This document shows, piece after piece, positions 49,496 to 57,028 of a stretch of 64,000 nt of DNA. The position numbers were made by a program, and so were the translations under genes. How positions within the stretch are numbered: the stretch's first letter is position 1; the number at the start of each line of letters is the position of its first letter. Source of the stretch: a virus; the IMG/VR virus record IMGVR_UViG_3300020202_000076, positions 1 to 64,000 of that record. One strand, 5' to 3'. The notes beneath the pieces are model-generated. The model made no database searches. It saw nothing but the letters and a program-made list of their open reading frames with translations, and was not told the DNA's origin.

Positions 49496-50040
49496 CAGTG
49501 CAGGCTCCAGCCCATTTCCTCGGGCGTCCGGGTGCGCTTGCGGCGATTGCACGGCTTGCAGGCGGTGACCAAGTTGTCGGGATCGTCGCGTCCGCCGCGG
49601 CTACGCGGGAGGACGTGATCGCACTCAAGCTTACCGCCCCGAGCGCCGCAGTACCGGCACGTGAAGTCGTCACGCTCGAATACCGATTGCCTGATCTGCC
49701 GCCAGTCAGCAGGCATCTCCCTGGAATCGCGCGGGAGAAGACGCCTCGATCCGCGCCAGTGGCGCATCCATTGCATTGGCCTGGGCGTCCAGCCCTTGGC
49801 CGTTACATCGAACATCGACTCCAGACGCGGACGCATCCGGCGCCATTTCCGGACCGAGAAAAGACGGGTTGTTTGCGCAAAATCGCGATCGTCGTAGTCG
49901 AGTGGAGTGCCGCGCCACCACCACGCCGCGACTAACAAGAGGTATGCCCCTATCTCCGCGGCGCCAAGATGGGCCGCCTCCGAGACGAGCTGCGCCACAT
50001 CAATAGGCATTGCCTCCGGCGCGTCGCTGTCCGACCGCAT
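49495..50040 (-). CDS. DUF1376-like/HNH endonuclease fusion
   Basis: The first about 110 residues form a DUF1376-like domain (AAEIGAYLLLVAAWWWRGTPL, RLFSVRKWRRMRPRLESMF). The C-terminal about 60 residues are an HNH nuclease (RDDFTCRYCGARGG, LECDHVLPRSRGGRDDPDN, ACKPCNRRK). The usual arrangement has the two as separate genes. It stands beside the replication initiator. Confidence 0.75.
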   Translation of the reverse strand: MRSDSDAPEAMPIDVAQLVSEAAHLGAAEIGAYLLLVAAWWWRGTPLDYDDRDFAQTTRLFSVRKWRRMRPRLESMFDVTAKGWTPRPMQWMRHWRGSRRLLPRDSREMPADWRQIRQSVFERDDFTCRYCGARGGKLECDHVLPRSRGGRDDPDNLVTACKPCNRRKRTRTPEEMGWSLH

Positions 50041-50309
50041 TACGACGTCCTCCATACGCGCACACCCTCAGGCATGAGCCTGGAGGTGTAGCTTCGCTCC
50101 TCGATGCCCTTTACGGCCTTGCCAGCAGCGACGGCGCTCCGGCGTGGCGTCGCGTTATGCAGATGAGTGCGTCCCGGGATCAGAAAGCTGTCGCCGACTT
50201 CCATCTCGCGCCAAGGAAAGTTGACTTGCTTGGAGCCGCGAGGCCGCCCGCCCCGCTTAAGCGGCGGGATCGGAATGCCCTTTTCGACTGGCAGGAAGCT
50301 CCGGCTCAT
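50040..50309 (-). CDS. Small basic protein
   Basis: This 89-residue protein has [17 protein letters not shown], a basic AT-hook-like stretch, and [14 protein letters not shown]. It ends in TAATG overlap with the DUF1376-HNH gene. Confidence 0.5.
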   Translation of the reverse strand: MSRSFLPVEKGIPIPPLKRGGRPRGSKQVNFPWREMEVGDSFLIPGRTHLHNATPRRSAVAAGKAVKGIEERSYTSRLMPEGVRVWRTS

Positions 50310-50653
50310 TGCATCCCCTCACCCAGCAGCGCGCCATGGATGCGGACCTTGGCGCCGATGATTGCGGATCGAGCCTCGGGATGAGCGTTGGCCGTCTCGT
50401 CCAGAATGCGATCGATCTCGGAGCGCAGGTTGGGCTTCGCCTCGATGGCCCTCAGGACCTCGATGGACCGATCCTGGAATGGGCGGCGCCGGATGAATCC
50501 GCGCTCCTCAAGCCCGAGGACCAAGCGATGGATGCCCGATCTGGACTTGAGACCGAGCGCATCCTTCATCTCGTCATAGGAAGGCGCACATCGGTTCTCG
50601 ACCATGTACTGGCCGATGAAGTCCAGAAGGTGCGATTGCTGGCGCGTCAGCAT
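50306..50653 (-). CDS. LexA-type DNA-binding domain without peptidase
   Basis: This 115-residue protein has the LexA N-terminal winged helix ([50 protein letters not shown]). It lacks the Ser/Lys autoprotease domain. It could read LexA-like operators without RecA-triggered cleavage. ATG 50653 has a GGGAAA-type site upstream. Confidence 0.75.
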   Translation of the reverse strand: MLTRQQSHLLDFIGQYMVENRCAPSYDEMKDALGLKSRSGIHRLVLGLEERGFIRRRPFQDRSIEVLRAIEAKPNLRSEIDRILDETANAHPEARSAIIGAKVRIHGALLGEGMQ

Positions 50654-50684
50654 CGTGTTTCCCGTGAAACAGAACATGCAGTGA

Positions 50685-50945
50685 TCACAGCCCCGCCCTA
50701 TGCAGCACGAGCCGGTTGACGAAGGCGCTGAACGCCCGCTTGTCCGCCTCACCGATGAGCTTTGCGTGGCTCTCCACCATGGCGATGAATGAATTGAGGT
50801 CCATCGGGTAGTGGAGGTCGGATGCAGAGCCCTGCCTTCCGTTCTTCCCTCCTCCGTCCCTTCCCGCCTCGGCGATGATCTCGATACCGCCGGCAATAAG
50901 ACGAGCCTCTATCGCGGCCTTGCGCATGGTTACCTGGTCTCTCAT
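50685..50945 (-). CDS. Small early protein
   Basis: This 86-residue protein is helical ([40 protein letters not shown]). It is coupled to the next upstream small ORF by ATGA. Confidence 0.5.
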   Translation of the reverse strand: MRDQVTMRKAAIEARLIAGGIEIIAEAGRDGGGKNGRQGSASDLHYPMDLNSFIAMVESHAKLIGEADKRAFSAFVNRLVLHRAGL

Positions 50946-51034
50946 GCGGATAGCCCTTTAGGTGGCTCCGGCAGTCGCCGTTCTGCTGCCGTGGCTACCG
51001 AGCCCGTCGCGGGAGTGTGGCCGTTGTCGGTCAT
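50942..51034 (-). CDS. 30-codon ORF containing repeat family 1, copy c
   Basis: The frame (TDNGHTPATGSVATAAERR) overlaps the stop of the upstream gene and the start of the downstream gene. Most of it is repeat copy c (50961-51016). The repeat thus forms a translated mini-gene. Confidence 0.4.
   Translation of the reverse strand: MTDNGHTPATGSVATAAERRLPEPPKGLSA
50961..51016 (-). repeat. Dispersed repeat, family 1, copy c
   Basis: On the minus strand it reads ACTCCCGCGACGGGCTC ... CACGGCAGCAG ... CCGGAGCCACC. It is part of the 30-codon ORF above. Confidence 0.6.
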
Positions 51035-51369
51035 GCCCGCCTCGCCTTCTTCGGCTTGGTCTTGCCGAAGAGATTGGGCATCTCTTTCGCCAGCTTCTCG
51101 TCGGCAGCACTGGGCAAGCCGAGCTTCGCCCGCAGGCGGTCAATTTCCGTGCGCGCCGCGTAGAGCGAACCGACAGTGGAGAGGAGCGACCCGGCGACGT
51201 GCTCCGGCTCCTCTTGAAGCATCGGATAGGGCCGACGTTTCGCAAGAGCCTCGCCGATCATCTGCACGTGACGAGAGGCGGGACAGGTGTTCTCGGGGAA
51301 CCGTCGCTCTCGGTTGGCCCTGCGCAGCGCGCGCATCGCGTACTGGCGGTCGGTCATCGGCTTCTTCAT
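51031..51369 (-). CDS. Basic early protein
   Basis: This 112-residue protein begins with a basic region (RQYAMRALRRANRERRFP), then helices (LLSTVGSLYAARTEIDRLRA) and a basic tail (LFGKTKPKKARRA). It overlaps the RusA gene by ATGA. Confidence 0.5.
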   Translation of the reverse strand: MKKPMTDRQYAMRALRRANRERRFPENTCPASRHVQMIGEALAKRRPYPMLQEEPEHVAGSLLSTVGSLYAARTEIDRLRAKLGLPSAADEKLAKEMPNLFGKTKPKKARRA

Positions 51370-51713
51370 GACAACGATCCGATGGTGACGAGCATGTCGC
51401 TGCGATCCGCACGCTTGATGTGCAGATCGTCTATGAACTTGTCGTCCGTGAGGATGCGGAGCTTCACCAATAGGTCTGAAGCCGCTTTCTCGAAATTTCC
51501 GATATCGCGGCGCCGGTCACGCGGCACTTCGTAGGCCACGATGTAGGGCGGCTCGACGGTCCCCTTGCCGACCACCGCTGTCTTCGCCAGCCAGCCGGCC
51601 TCGTTGATCCACTTCCGGTACTCGGGCGACTTCGCGCGACCACGGCCCGGCACGTTGACGAACAGATTGTTCGCCGAAGGTGGAACCGGAATCGTGAACG
51701 TCAGTTTGGACAT
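51366..51713 (-). CDS. rusA: RusA-type Holliday junction resolvase
   Basis: This 115-residue protein begins LTFTIPVPPSANNLFVNVPG and has the family's acidic cluster in RRRDIGNFEKAASDLLV and LTDDKFIDDLHIKR. RusA dimers cut four-way junctions in phage recombination and replication. Length is typical. Confidence 0.8.
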   Translation of the reverse strand: MSKLTFTIPVPPSANNLFVNVPGRGRAKSPEYRKWINEAGWLAKTAVVGKGTVEPPYIVAYEVPRDRRRDIGNFEKAASDLLVKLRILTDDKFIDDLHIKRADRSDMLVTIGSLS

Positions 51714-51740
51714 TTGCCGTTCTGCGACCTTGCGAAGGGA

Positions 51741-51825
51741 CCGGGGGACAAGCCCCCGGCCAAGGTTGGGACAGTGGGAGGACTGTCCCTAGGGAGGAGT
51801 GCCGAGCGACAGTGCCCCGCTCGGC
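51741..51825 (-). repeat. Three consecutive perfect hairpins
   Basis: Three stems occur in 85 bases: CCGGGGG/CCCCCGG (51741-51759), GGGACAGT/ACTGTCCC (51768-51789) and GCCGAGCG/CGCTCGGC (51801-51825). They fill the 123-base space between rusA and the 51837 gene. They could form a structured leader or small RNA on the leftward transcript. Confidence 0.55.
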
Positions 51826-51836
51826 CGGGGATCTCG

Positions 51837-52055
51837 TCAGGACTTGCGTTTTTCGATGCAGTCGGCGATGCCGTAGAAGAGGCCAAACGTCACGCCGGTG
51901 TAGGCAGCGCCAGTCAACGCCACAAAGGCGAGACTGCCCGTCGCATCATGCACGGTGACCACCACGTAGCCGCCGACAACCGCAGCGACGCCAAGCGCAC
52001 CGAATACGACAGCCCCCAAGAGGATGTGCTGAACGACTGCCTTGAGGCATTCCAT
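51837..52055 (-). CDS. Small two-helix membrane protein
   Basis: This 72-residue protein has two transmembrane helices (ILLGAVVFGALGVAAVVGGYV and LAFVALTGAAYTGVTFGLFYG). ATG 52055 has a GGGGAG site upstream. It may act in superinfection exclusion or membrane remodelling; this is inference from type only. Confidence 0.5.
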   Translation of the reverse strand: MECLKAVVQHILLGAVVFGALGVAAVVGGYVVVTVHDATGSLAFVALTGAAYTGVTFGLFYGIADCIEKRKS

Positions 52056-52134
52056 CCGACGACTCCCCAATGTTCACGCGGCCACCTCGCCGCGCCCTGC
52101 TACGACCTGAGCGGCCCACCCGGCCGCGAACGAG

Positions 52135-52860
52135 TTACGCTGCTGTGGTTGACATGCTCAGAACCTTCTCGCTGTCCGCGAGGTGATCCGCTTCCGTGAA
52201 GTAACCGATGTTCGTCACCAGCCCGTCGCAGATGGCTTTGCCGATCACGCGAGGGATGCTGAATGTTTTCTCAAGGCCCTTCCCGTCCACCACCGTTGAA
52301 AAGATCGGCGTGCCCCACTGGAGCCAGCAAACCTTGACGCAGAGGCGGGAGATCAGCTGACCAAGCCCGTTGTTGCCTCGGTCAGGGCGAGCCCATGTCG
52401 TGCCGCAATGGACAAAGGTTTTGAGGTCGTCCAGCTCAGGCGCGTTGCCTTCGACGACGACGTTCTGGTACTGCCGGTCCTCGTCCCTGTCGCACCACAG
52501 CCGTTGTGTCTCGAACAGCCGGCGGATCGTGCCGAGCGGATACATCGCCCCGGTTGAGGTAAGGACCAGCGGCGCCGGCAGGCTCGGATATGTCCCGATG
52601 AAGCCCAGGAAGGAGCCGGGCGCGATGTAGCGCGCGATCGGATCGGCATGGCGAGCGAGAAGAGGAAGTGGAGCGGAGCCGACCATGGCTCGGCGGTATT
52701 CCATCTCCACCGTGTCCCGGAACCGCCACGCATCCATGGAGAGCATGAGGACCACGCCCTTCGCTCTGATCTGATCGACCAGAACGATTGAGGCGTCCCT
52801 GACCTTCTCCTGCTCAGGAGTGCAGACGAGGGCCGACAGCCATTCGCGAAGGCGCATCAT
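52135..52860 (-). CDS. Early hypothetical protein
   Basis: This 241-residue protein (LREWLSALVCTPEQEKVRD) has a mixed alpha/beta fold (VVLMLSMDAWRFRD, APLVLTSTGAMYPLG, KVCWLQWGTPIFSTV). ATG 52860 overlaps the upstream stop. I do not recognise a family. Confidence 0.5.
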   Translation of the reverse strand: MMRLREWLSALVCTPEQEKVRDASIVLVDQIRAKGVVLMLSMDAWRFRDTVEMEYRRAMVGSAPLPLLARHADPIARYIAPGSFLGFIGTYPSLPAPLVLTSTGAMYPLGTIRRLFETQRLWCDRDEDRQYQNVVVEGNAPELDDLKTFVHCGTTWARPDRGNNGLGQLISRLCVKVCWLQWGTPIFSTVVDGKGLEKTFSIPRVIGKAICDGLVTNIGYFTEADHLADSEKVLSMSTTAA

Positions 52861-53030
52861 GCCGCAGCCTCGCTCTTCTCGTTCATCGCGAGCTGGTACT
52901 TCTGCTGCTTCGACAGCGCGGCCTCTGATACCGGGCCGGCTCCGCCAGCAACCTTCCGGCACTGGTTGTCGATTGCGCACGGCGCCGCACAGCGCGTCAT
53001 CGTGTTGGGGCACACGTCGCGGGGCGTCAT
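52857..53030 (-). CDS. Small Cys-rich protein
   Basis: This 57-residue protein contains DVCPNTMTRCAAPCAIDNQC, four Cys that could form a small zinc site. Both ends overlap with neighbours. Confidence 0.5.
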   Translation of the reverse strand: MTPRDVCPNTMTRCAAPCAIDNQCRKVAGGAGPVSEAALSKQQKYQLAMNEKSEAAA

Positions 53031-53356
53031 GCAGCGACGGCCTCCGCCTTCTTCTTCCGCCCCTTCTTAACGCGCGGTGGCTTTTTGCTGAGGTCGAGGC
53101 CGTCGCGAACCCTGAACGTCTGCGAGGTCTCGGCGAACAGGCCATCATGCTGAGCGATGAGCCACCCGTTCGCGATGGCGGAGCGAATGGTTGTCGACTC
53201 GACGAACCCGCCGCCGTCCATGAGCGAGAAACGCGGACTGTCCCAGTCAATGTTGTGCTGGAGCATTACCCCGCCATGCGCGGCGATCCGGCGAAGGCTC
53301 GCGCGCTGCGGGTAAGGAACGTCAGGCATTCTCGGGCTCCCCATATGGACGCTCAT
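53027..53356 (-). CDS. Early hypothetical protein
   Basis: This 109-residue protein ends in a very basic tail (PPRVKKGRKKKAEAVAA) and has a central helical domain with TTIRSAIANGWLIAQHDGLF. It may bind nucleic acid. Confidence 0.5.
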   Translation of the reverse strand: MSVHMGSPRMPDVPYPQRASLRRIAAHGGVMLQHNIDWDSPRFSLMDGGGFVESTTIRSAIANGWLIAQHDGLFAETSQTFRVRDGLDLSKKPPRVKKGRKKKAEAVAA

Positions 53357-54261
53357 GCCGCGGCCTCGAAACGAATGAAGCGCGACATCAGGACCGGCCT
53401 GTTTCCATCCTTGAACACGCAACGGATGATCCGGCCCGAAGCCGTCTTCACCCCGTCGCCACGGATCAGCGAAACCGCACTGTCGAGAAGATGAGGTTGG
53501 TCGTCATTCGCCGCCTGATCGAACTCGCCGATCAGCCTTTGCCCGTATGCCGGGTCGTCGCTCTGTGCGACGGCACGCCCCACCATGGAGGCGGGATTGC
53601 TGTGCATGACGTTCTTCGACGCGACATGGGCAAGAGTCCAGTGGTCAGCCTTGAACGCCACCCCTGTGGTCTGGAGCGGATCGGCCTTCGCAATCTCGAC
53701 GGCTTCGGTAAGGGAAAGTGACGGACGGGCTTTCCAGAGGCTCAGATGCTCCCGGAGCGGCGCGCACGTTCCTCCGGCGAGGAGGTCGAGGGATCGGCGG
53801 GCCGTGACGAGCGCCAGCGCAGGACGATCAGCCGGGCCTTCTCCCGCCATCCCGCCGCCTTCCGGTCCCCCCGATCCACCCAACGGCCAAGATGCGCCAT
53901 CAGCCAGCCGAGGGCCTTTCCCGCGCCCCTCAACGTTGCGGCCTTCAGGTGCAGTCCCGGCGGCAGATCGGATTCCATATCGGATGTCCTTCAGCGTCTG
54001 TTCGATCTCGGCGAGCTTGGCCAGATGGTAGGCAGGGTCGGCCGGGCCGATGATCGGCTCCAGGATCTTCAGTCCGAATCTCGATATCGCCCTGACCAAC
54101 ACCGCAGCGCTCGGCGGCGCACCGTCACGGATGTTCGCGATGGTCTGCGGCGTTACCTTGATCGACCGCGCCGCCTCCTTGAGCGAGCCGAACCGGCCCA
54201 GCTCCTCGGCGATCAGGCCGCGTACCGCGTCAAGCGCGATATCTCTCGATCCAAAAGACAT
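53353..54261 (-). CDS. HTH regulator with long open frame through two segments
   Basis: One uninterrupted frame of 302 codons. Residues 1-85 are an HTH-like domain (GSLKEAARSIKVTPQTIANIR). Residues about 180-302 look like a second real protein (LSLTEAVEIAKADPLQTTG, VFKDGNRPVLMSRFIRF). The middle part is of low-complexity character and overlaps the gene at 53742-53978. It may be two genes, HTH and C-terminal protein, whose separating stop was lost, or a true fusion. Confidence 0.5.
   Translation of the reverse strand: MSFGSRDIALDAVRGLIAEELGRFGSLKEAARSIKVTPQTIANIRDGAPPSAAVLVRAISRFGLKILEPIIGPADPAYHLAKLAEIEQTLKDIRYGIRSAAGTAPEGRNVEGRGKGPRLADGASWPLGGSGGPEGGGMAGEGPADRPALALVTARRSLDLLAGGTCAPLREHLSLWKARPSLSLTEAVEIAKADPLQTTGVAFKADHWTLAHVASKNVMHSNPASMVGRAVAQSDDPAYGQRLIGEFDQAANDDQPHLLDSAVSLIRGDGVKTASGRIIRCVFKDGNRPVLMSRFIRFEAAA
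53742..53978 (-). CDS. Nested overlapping gene
   Basis: This 78-residue frame (ESDLPPGLHLKAATLRGAG, LMAHLGRWVDRGDRKAAGW) is +1 relative to the surrounding 302-codon frame. It has a strong AAGGA site 8 bases upstream of ATG 53978. The composition looks more protein-like than the overlapping frame. Confidence 0.5.
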   Translation of the reverse strand: MESDLPPGLHLKAATLRGAGKALGWLMAHLGRWVDRGDRKAAGWREKARLIVLRWRSSRPADPSTSSPEERARRSGSI

Positions 54262-54518
54262 TAGGTCACTCCTCCTTCAAGCTGATTGGCGTGAGAGGAG
54301 AGAACCAAAGAGTCGAATGCGCGAACGAGGCCGGACCCGCTGCAGTGGGGCTCGGCCACAACAGAGGAGGCACCGGGAGGCGAGTAGCTGATGCTCGCAC
54401 TCCCGGCCTTCGCATCGTGGGGATAGGCGATGCGGTCGATCATCGCTGGCAACCGCTCGGCTCCATCGCCAAGCGACTTGTCAGACGCCTTAATGGGGGT
54501 GGGGGGTGAGAGTGTCAT
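54261..54518 (-). CDS. Small early protein
   Basis: This 85-residue protein is Ser/Pro/Ala-rich (LSPPTPIKASDKSLGDGAERL). It overlaps both neighbours. It may be disordered. Confidence 0.45.
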   Translation of the reverse strand: MTLSPPTPIKASDKSLGDGAERLPAMIDRIAYPHDAKAGSASISYSPPGASSVVAEPHCSGSGLVRAFDSLVLSSHANQLEGGVT

Positions 54519-55072
54519 GCCGGCATGCTCACCAGCGGCGTGTCCGCTTTCAGATAGAGCGGATGCTTTGGCCTGCCGCTCGCGGTGAAGCCGAGCGCGT
54601 GTCGTGGCCTATCGCCGAGCCAGCCGAGCAGCGTTTCATCTTGACCGAGATGCCCACCGTGAGCGCCCCAGGCGCAGATGATCAAGCCGGCCTCGTAGGC
54701 GAGACGCTCAACCCAATGCTGGTTGCGGTCGCCGACCGGGTCGTCACTGTGATTGAGCGCGAGCAAATTCTTGGGGCTGGTGGCGCGATAGGCGAAGAGG
54801 TTGACGACCTCCAGGCGCTCGAACTTCCATGCCTTCGCGAACGCGACGCAGCGGCGGATCGTGGGATCGTCGGTCGCGCCGTCAGCGGTCGACGGATTGA
54901 GCATGATGAAGAGGCACGCCTTCGGCTCGCCGACTTGCTGCCCCGCGCCATCCTTGAAGCCCTGCCATTTCCAGTTCTTCGGATCGTGCGTGCCGCGCCA
55001 CTCGCGCCAGAGCGCATAGCGATATTTCCCGCAAGCCGAAATATCCGCGCCGGTTTGGATGTAGTCGCCCAT
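54515..55072 (-). CDS. DUF1643 protein
   Basis: This 185-residue protein has the DUF1643 signature: CLFIMLNPSTADGATDDPTIRR, FAKAWKFERLEVVNLFAYRA, SPKNLLAL, GLIICAWGAHGGH, and HPLYLKADTPLV. DUF1643 proteins occur on phages and mobile elements; activity is unknown. Confidence 0.85.
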   Translation of the reverse strand: MGDYIQTGADISACGKYRYALWREWRGTHDPKNWKWQGFKDGAGQQVGEPKACLFIMLNPSTADGATDDPTIRRCVAFAKAWKFERLEVVNLFAYRATSPKNLLALNHSDDPVGDRNQHWVERLAYEAGLIICAWGAHGGHLGQDETLLGWLGDRPRHALGFTASGRPKHPLYLKADTPLVSMPA

Positions 55073-55396
55073 CTACCCCCTCCCCTCGGACGCCGCGTTG
55101 TCGGGGTTGGCTCCGTCATCCTTCGGCGTGCTGCCGTGATCAGCAGAGCCCGTCGCGGGAGGCTTCGGGAGCGGCATCCAGTGGGTGAACTTGCGGTTCT
55201 GGACGATGTCCCGGAACGGCACCTCGACGATGCCGAACCCAAGGAAATTCTGAGCGATGACCGGCTGCTGGATGATCAGGTCGCGCGCAACGAGGTTGTC
55301 GTTCTCATCGAACTCTTCGACCTTCGTAATCACGGTCCACGCGAGGAACTTCGTCCCGTCCTTCGGCGCCGTCTTGATGTCTCGCCACTCGCTCAC
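55073..55396 (-). CDS. DUF551 protein with repeat-derived C-terminal tail
   Basis: This 107-residue protein has the DUF551 pattern (WRDIKTAPKDGTKFLAWTVI, RKFTHWMPLPKPPA). Its last about 25 residues (TGSADHGSTPKDDGANPD) are encoded by repeat copy d (55108-55162). Confidence 0.75.
   Translation of the reverse strand: MSEWRDIKTAPKDGTKFLAWTVITKVEEFDENDNLVARDLIIQQPVIAQNFLGFGIVEVPFRDIVQNRKFTHWMPLPKPPATGSADHGSTPKDDGANPDNAASEGRG
55108..55162 (-). repeat. Dispersed repeat, family 1, copy d
   Basis: On the minus strand it reads CCTCCCGCGACGGGCTC ... CACGGCAGCAC ... GACGGAGCCA. It forms the end of the DUF551 gene. Confidence 0.6.
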
Positions 55397-55578
55397 GTCC
55401 TCGCTCCCTGGTGATGTTGCGATGAGGAGCAGCGTGAGGCGAAGCGAACTAAAATCTTCCTCTTACAAACCCTCCTGATGGTGGAGAGAGGAACCAAGGT
55501 CAGGATGCGAATCTCCTCCGCACTCTTCCCTTCACCGTGGAGGCGAAGAATGGCCGCGATGGTCTTGGGGTGCGTCAT
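55393..55578 (-). CDS. Small HTH-like protein
   Basis: This 61-residue protein (THPKTIAAILRLHGEGKSAEE, PLSTIRRVCKRKILVRF) looks like a single HTH. ATG 55578 overlaps the upstream stop. It may regulate the left operon. Confidence 0.55.
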   Translation of the reverse strand: MTHPKTIAAILRLHGEGKSAEEIRILTLVPLSTIRRVCKRKILVRFASRCSSSQHHQGART

Positions 55579-55811
55579 GCCGCCGTGCTCCCCGTCCACT
55601 TCGCGCACTCTTCGAAGCGTCGGATGCGTTCAGCTTGAGAGGCGATAAGGAGCCGCGCCTTGTGCAGCTCGGTGAGCGCCGATGTCAGCGCCTCCTCCGC
55701 CTGCACCCTCGCCGTGTGCGATGCCGTCAGCCGCAGCCGCATCGCATCCAAGGTCGAGCGCCAGCACAGCGGCCAACGATCCACCACACCGGCTTTCAGA
55801 GCGCCGATCAT
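55575..55811 (-). CDS. Small helical protein
   Basis: This 78-residue protein has one long helix (RVQAEEALTSALTELHKARL). It is coupled at both ends to neighbours. Confidence 0.45.
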   Translation of the reverse strand: MIGALKAGVVDRWPLCWRSTLDAMRLRLTASHTARVQAEEALTSALTELHKARLLIASQAERIRRFEECAKWTGSTAA

Positions 55812-56017
55812 GCGGCCCTGCGCTTCGCATTGGCGCGCATGAAGTTCTCGATCTTCTGCTGTGTCTTCCAACCGGGGTCGCGCCCCTTGCGGAGCTGGTA
55901 GACGAAGCGCGGATCGTTGAGAGCGTCCTTCCCGAGCCGGGCGGCGCTCATTTTCGAGGCCGCCAGGAACCGCTCGATCTTCGCGAGCAGCGGGTGGGGT
56001 TGGAGGGTTTCGGACAT
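55808..56017 (-). CDS. Cro-like small HTH regulator
   Basis: This 69-residue protein (LLAKIERFLAASKMSAARLG, DPRFVYQLRKGRD) is a short HTH protein found at immunity switches of alphaproteobacterial phages. It is the first gene of the leftward operon. ATG 56017 lies 12 bases beyond the -10-like sequence, so the mRNA may have almost no leader. Confidence 0.65.
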   Translation of the reverse strand: MSETLQPHPLLAKIERFLAASKMSAARLGKDALNDPRFVYQLRKGRDPGWKTQQKIENFMRANAKRRAA

Positions 56018-56108
56018 GAAAGCGGAGGATAATAGCAATCTTCCTACCGGTCAAGATAGGAATGATCCTCCGCGCGAATCGCAACGTTCATCCGTAGGAT
56101 CGGCGCCC
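56018..56108. promoter_or_regulatory. Left operator/promoter region
   Basis: TTCCTA (56041-56046) and TAGGAA (56057-56062) form a perfect inverted repeat with a 10-base spacer. GGAGGAT and ATCCTCC at 56024-56030 and 56064-56070 form an outer repeat. On the minus strand TTGACC and TATTAT (56029-56034) give a promoter with a short 14-base gap. ATCC-GTA-GGAT (56090-56100) is a further site. The arrangement resembles an OL region. Confidence 0.55.
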
Positions 56109-56576
56109 ATGGGGAGCGATGCAGCCGAGCGGGCGCGCGAGTTGGTTCGCGAGCGGATCAAAGACCTCGGCCTAGAAATGAAAAGCCTTTCGCGCGAAAT
56201 TGGGCGAAATCCCGCCTATATCCATCAGTACCTAAACAAAAGGTCGCCACTCTATATTGGAGAGCAGGAGCGCCCGATCCTGGCAGCCAAACTTGGAATC
56301 TCGGAAGACCTCCTCAAGCCCCCTCCCAAGACTGATATGCAACCGAAGCCGAGATTCAGCGGCTTCAAGGGCGTCAGAAAACCGATCACCGACCAGGCGC
56401 TCATCGAGGGCCTGATTTCGCGAATGCTCCATATTAATCAAAGCTTGAAGTTGAATTGGTCGCCCGAGCGGATGGCGCGGGCAATTACCCTCGGATACGA
56501 GGCTGGCGTAGAAGAGAACGAAGCCAATCCAGTTGAAATTATTGACAAACTAGTTGCCGCGCTAAAGCGGAATTAA
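56109..56576 (+). CDS. CI-type repressor-like HTH protein
   Basis: This 155-residue protein has an N-terminal HTH of the rhizobial phage-repressor kind (LVRERIKDLGLEMKSLSREIG, NPAYIHQYLNKRSPLYI, ILAAKLGISEDLLK) and a helical C-terminal part. No autoprotease motif is seen. ATG 56109 has an AGGAT site; ATG 56016 would add an unlikely extension. It would hold lysogeny. Confidence 0.65.
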   Translation: MGSDAAERARELVRERIKDLGLEMKSLSREIGRNPAYIHQYLNKRSPLYIGEQERPILAAKLGISEDLLKPPPKTDMQPKPRFSGFKGVRKPITDQALIEGLISRMLHINQSLKLNWSPERMARAITLGYEAGVEENEANPVEIIDKLVAALKRN

Positions 56577-56680
56577 TGCCTCTCTCGTGTCCGTGATTGC
56601 GCATCTACACCTTTCGCTTGCACTCCGTCACGGTTGAGACGCAGAATGTCACAGCCAGTCACAGACGGCGCGGAGGCGAT

Positions 56681-56887
56681 ATGCCGACACCGGGGCAATG
56701 GGCAAGAGCGTGTGCAGCGCTCGATGACTTGATCCTCCGCGAGATCCTGCTGGATAACCCGGCAGCCGGGAAGCTCCTTGTACGCCGGCTGAAGAAATAC
56801 GGCCGGCTGGCCCTCCCCCGCCCTCCCGTACCCCGGTCGCTCCCGCGCGCCCGAGCCCGGCCGCCTGGCTCTAAGCCCCTTAGTTAA
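56681..56887 (+). CDS. Small basic protein after the repressor
   Basis: This 68-residue protein (PTPGQWARACAALDDLILRE) has a helical first half and a Pro/Arg-rich tail (RPPVPRSLPRARARPPG). A GGAGG site precedes ATG 56681. Function is unknown. Confidence 0.5.
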   Translation: MPTPGQWARACAALDDLILREILLDNPAAGKLLVRRLKKYGRLALPRPPVPRSLPRARARPPGSKPLS

Positions 56888-56944
56888 CCTGCGATAATAG
56901 CGGCGGGCCGCTCAGCGGTTCCGTTGGCATGGCTAGACGGTAGC

Positions 56945-56985
56945 ATTTTTCCTATTGACGGTCGGTAGCAATCATCCTATTATCC
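56945..56985 (+). promoter_or_regulatory. Rightward early promoter/operator
   Basis: TTGACG (56955-56960) and TATTAT (56978-56983) lie 17 bases apart, a near-ideal sigma-70 promoter for the operon starting at 57029. TTCCTA and TAGCAA flank it like the left operator (one mismatch). The two regions share TTCCTAT ... TTGAC ... GGTAG ... TATTATCCTC. Confidence 0.65.
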
Positions 56986-57028
56986 TCTCGTTCAAAGCCT
57001 ACGGGCTCTCAACCGAGGAGGGATGGGG

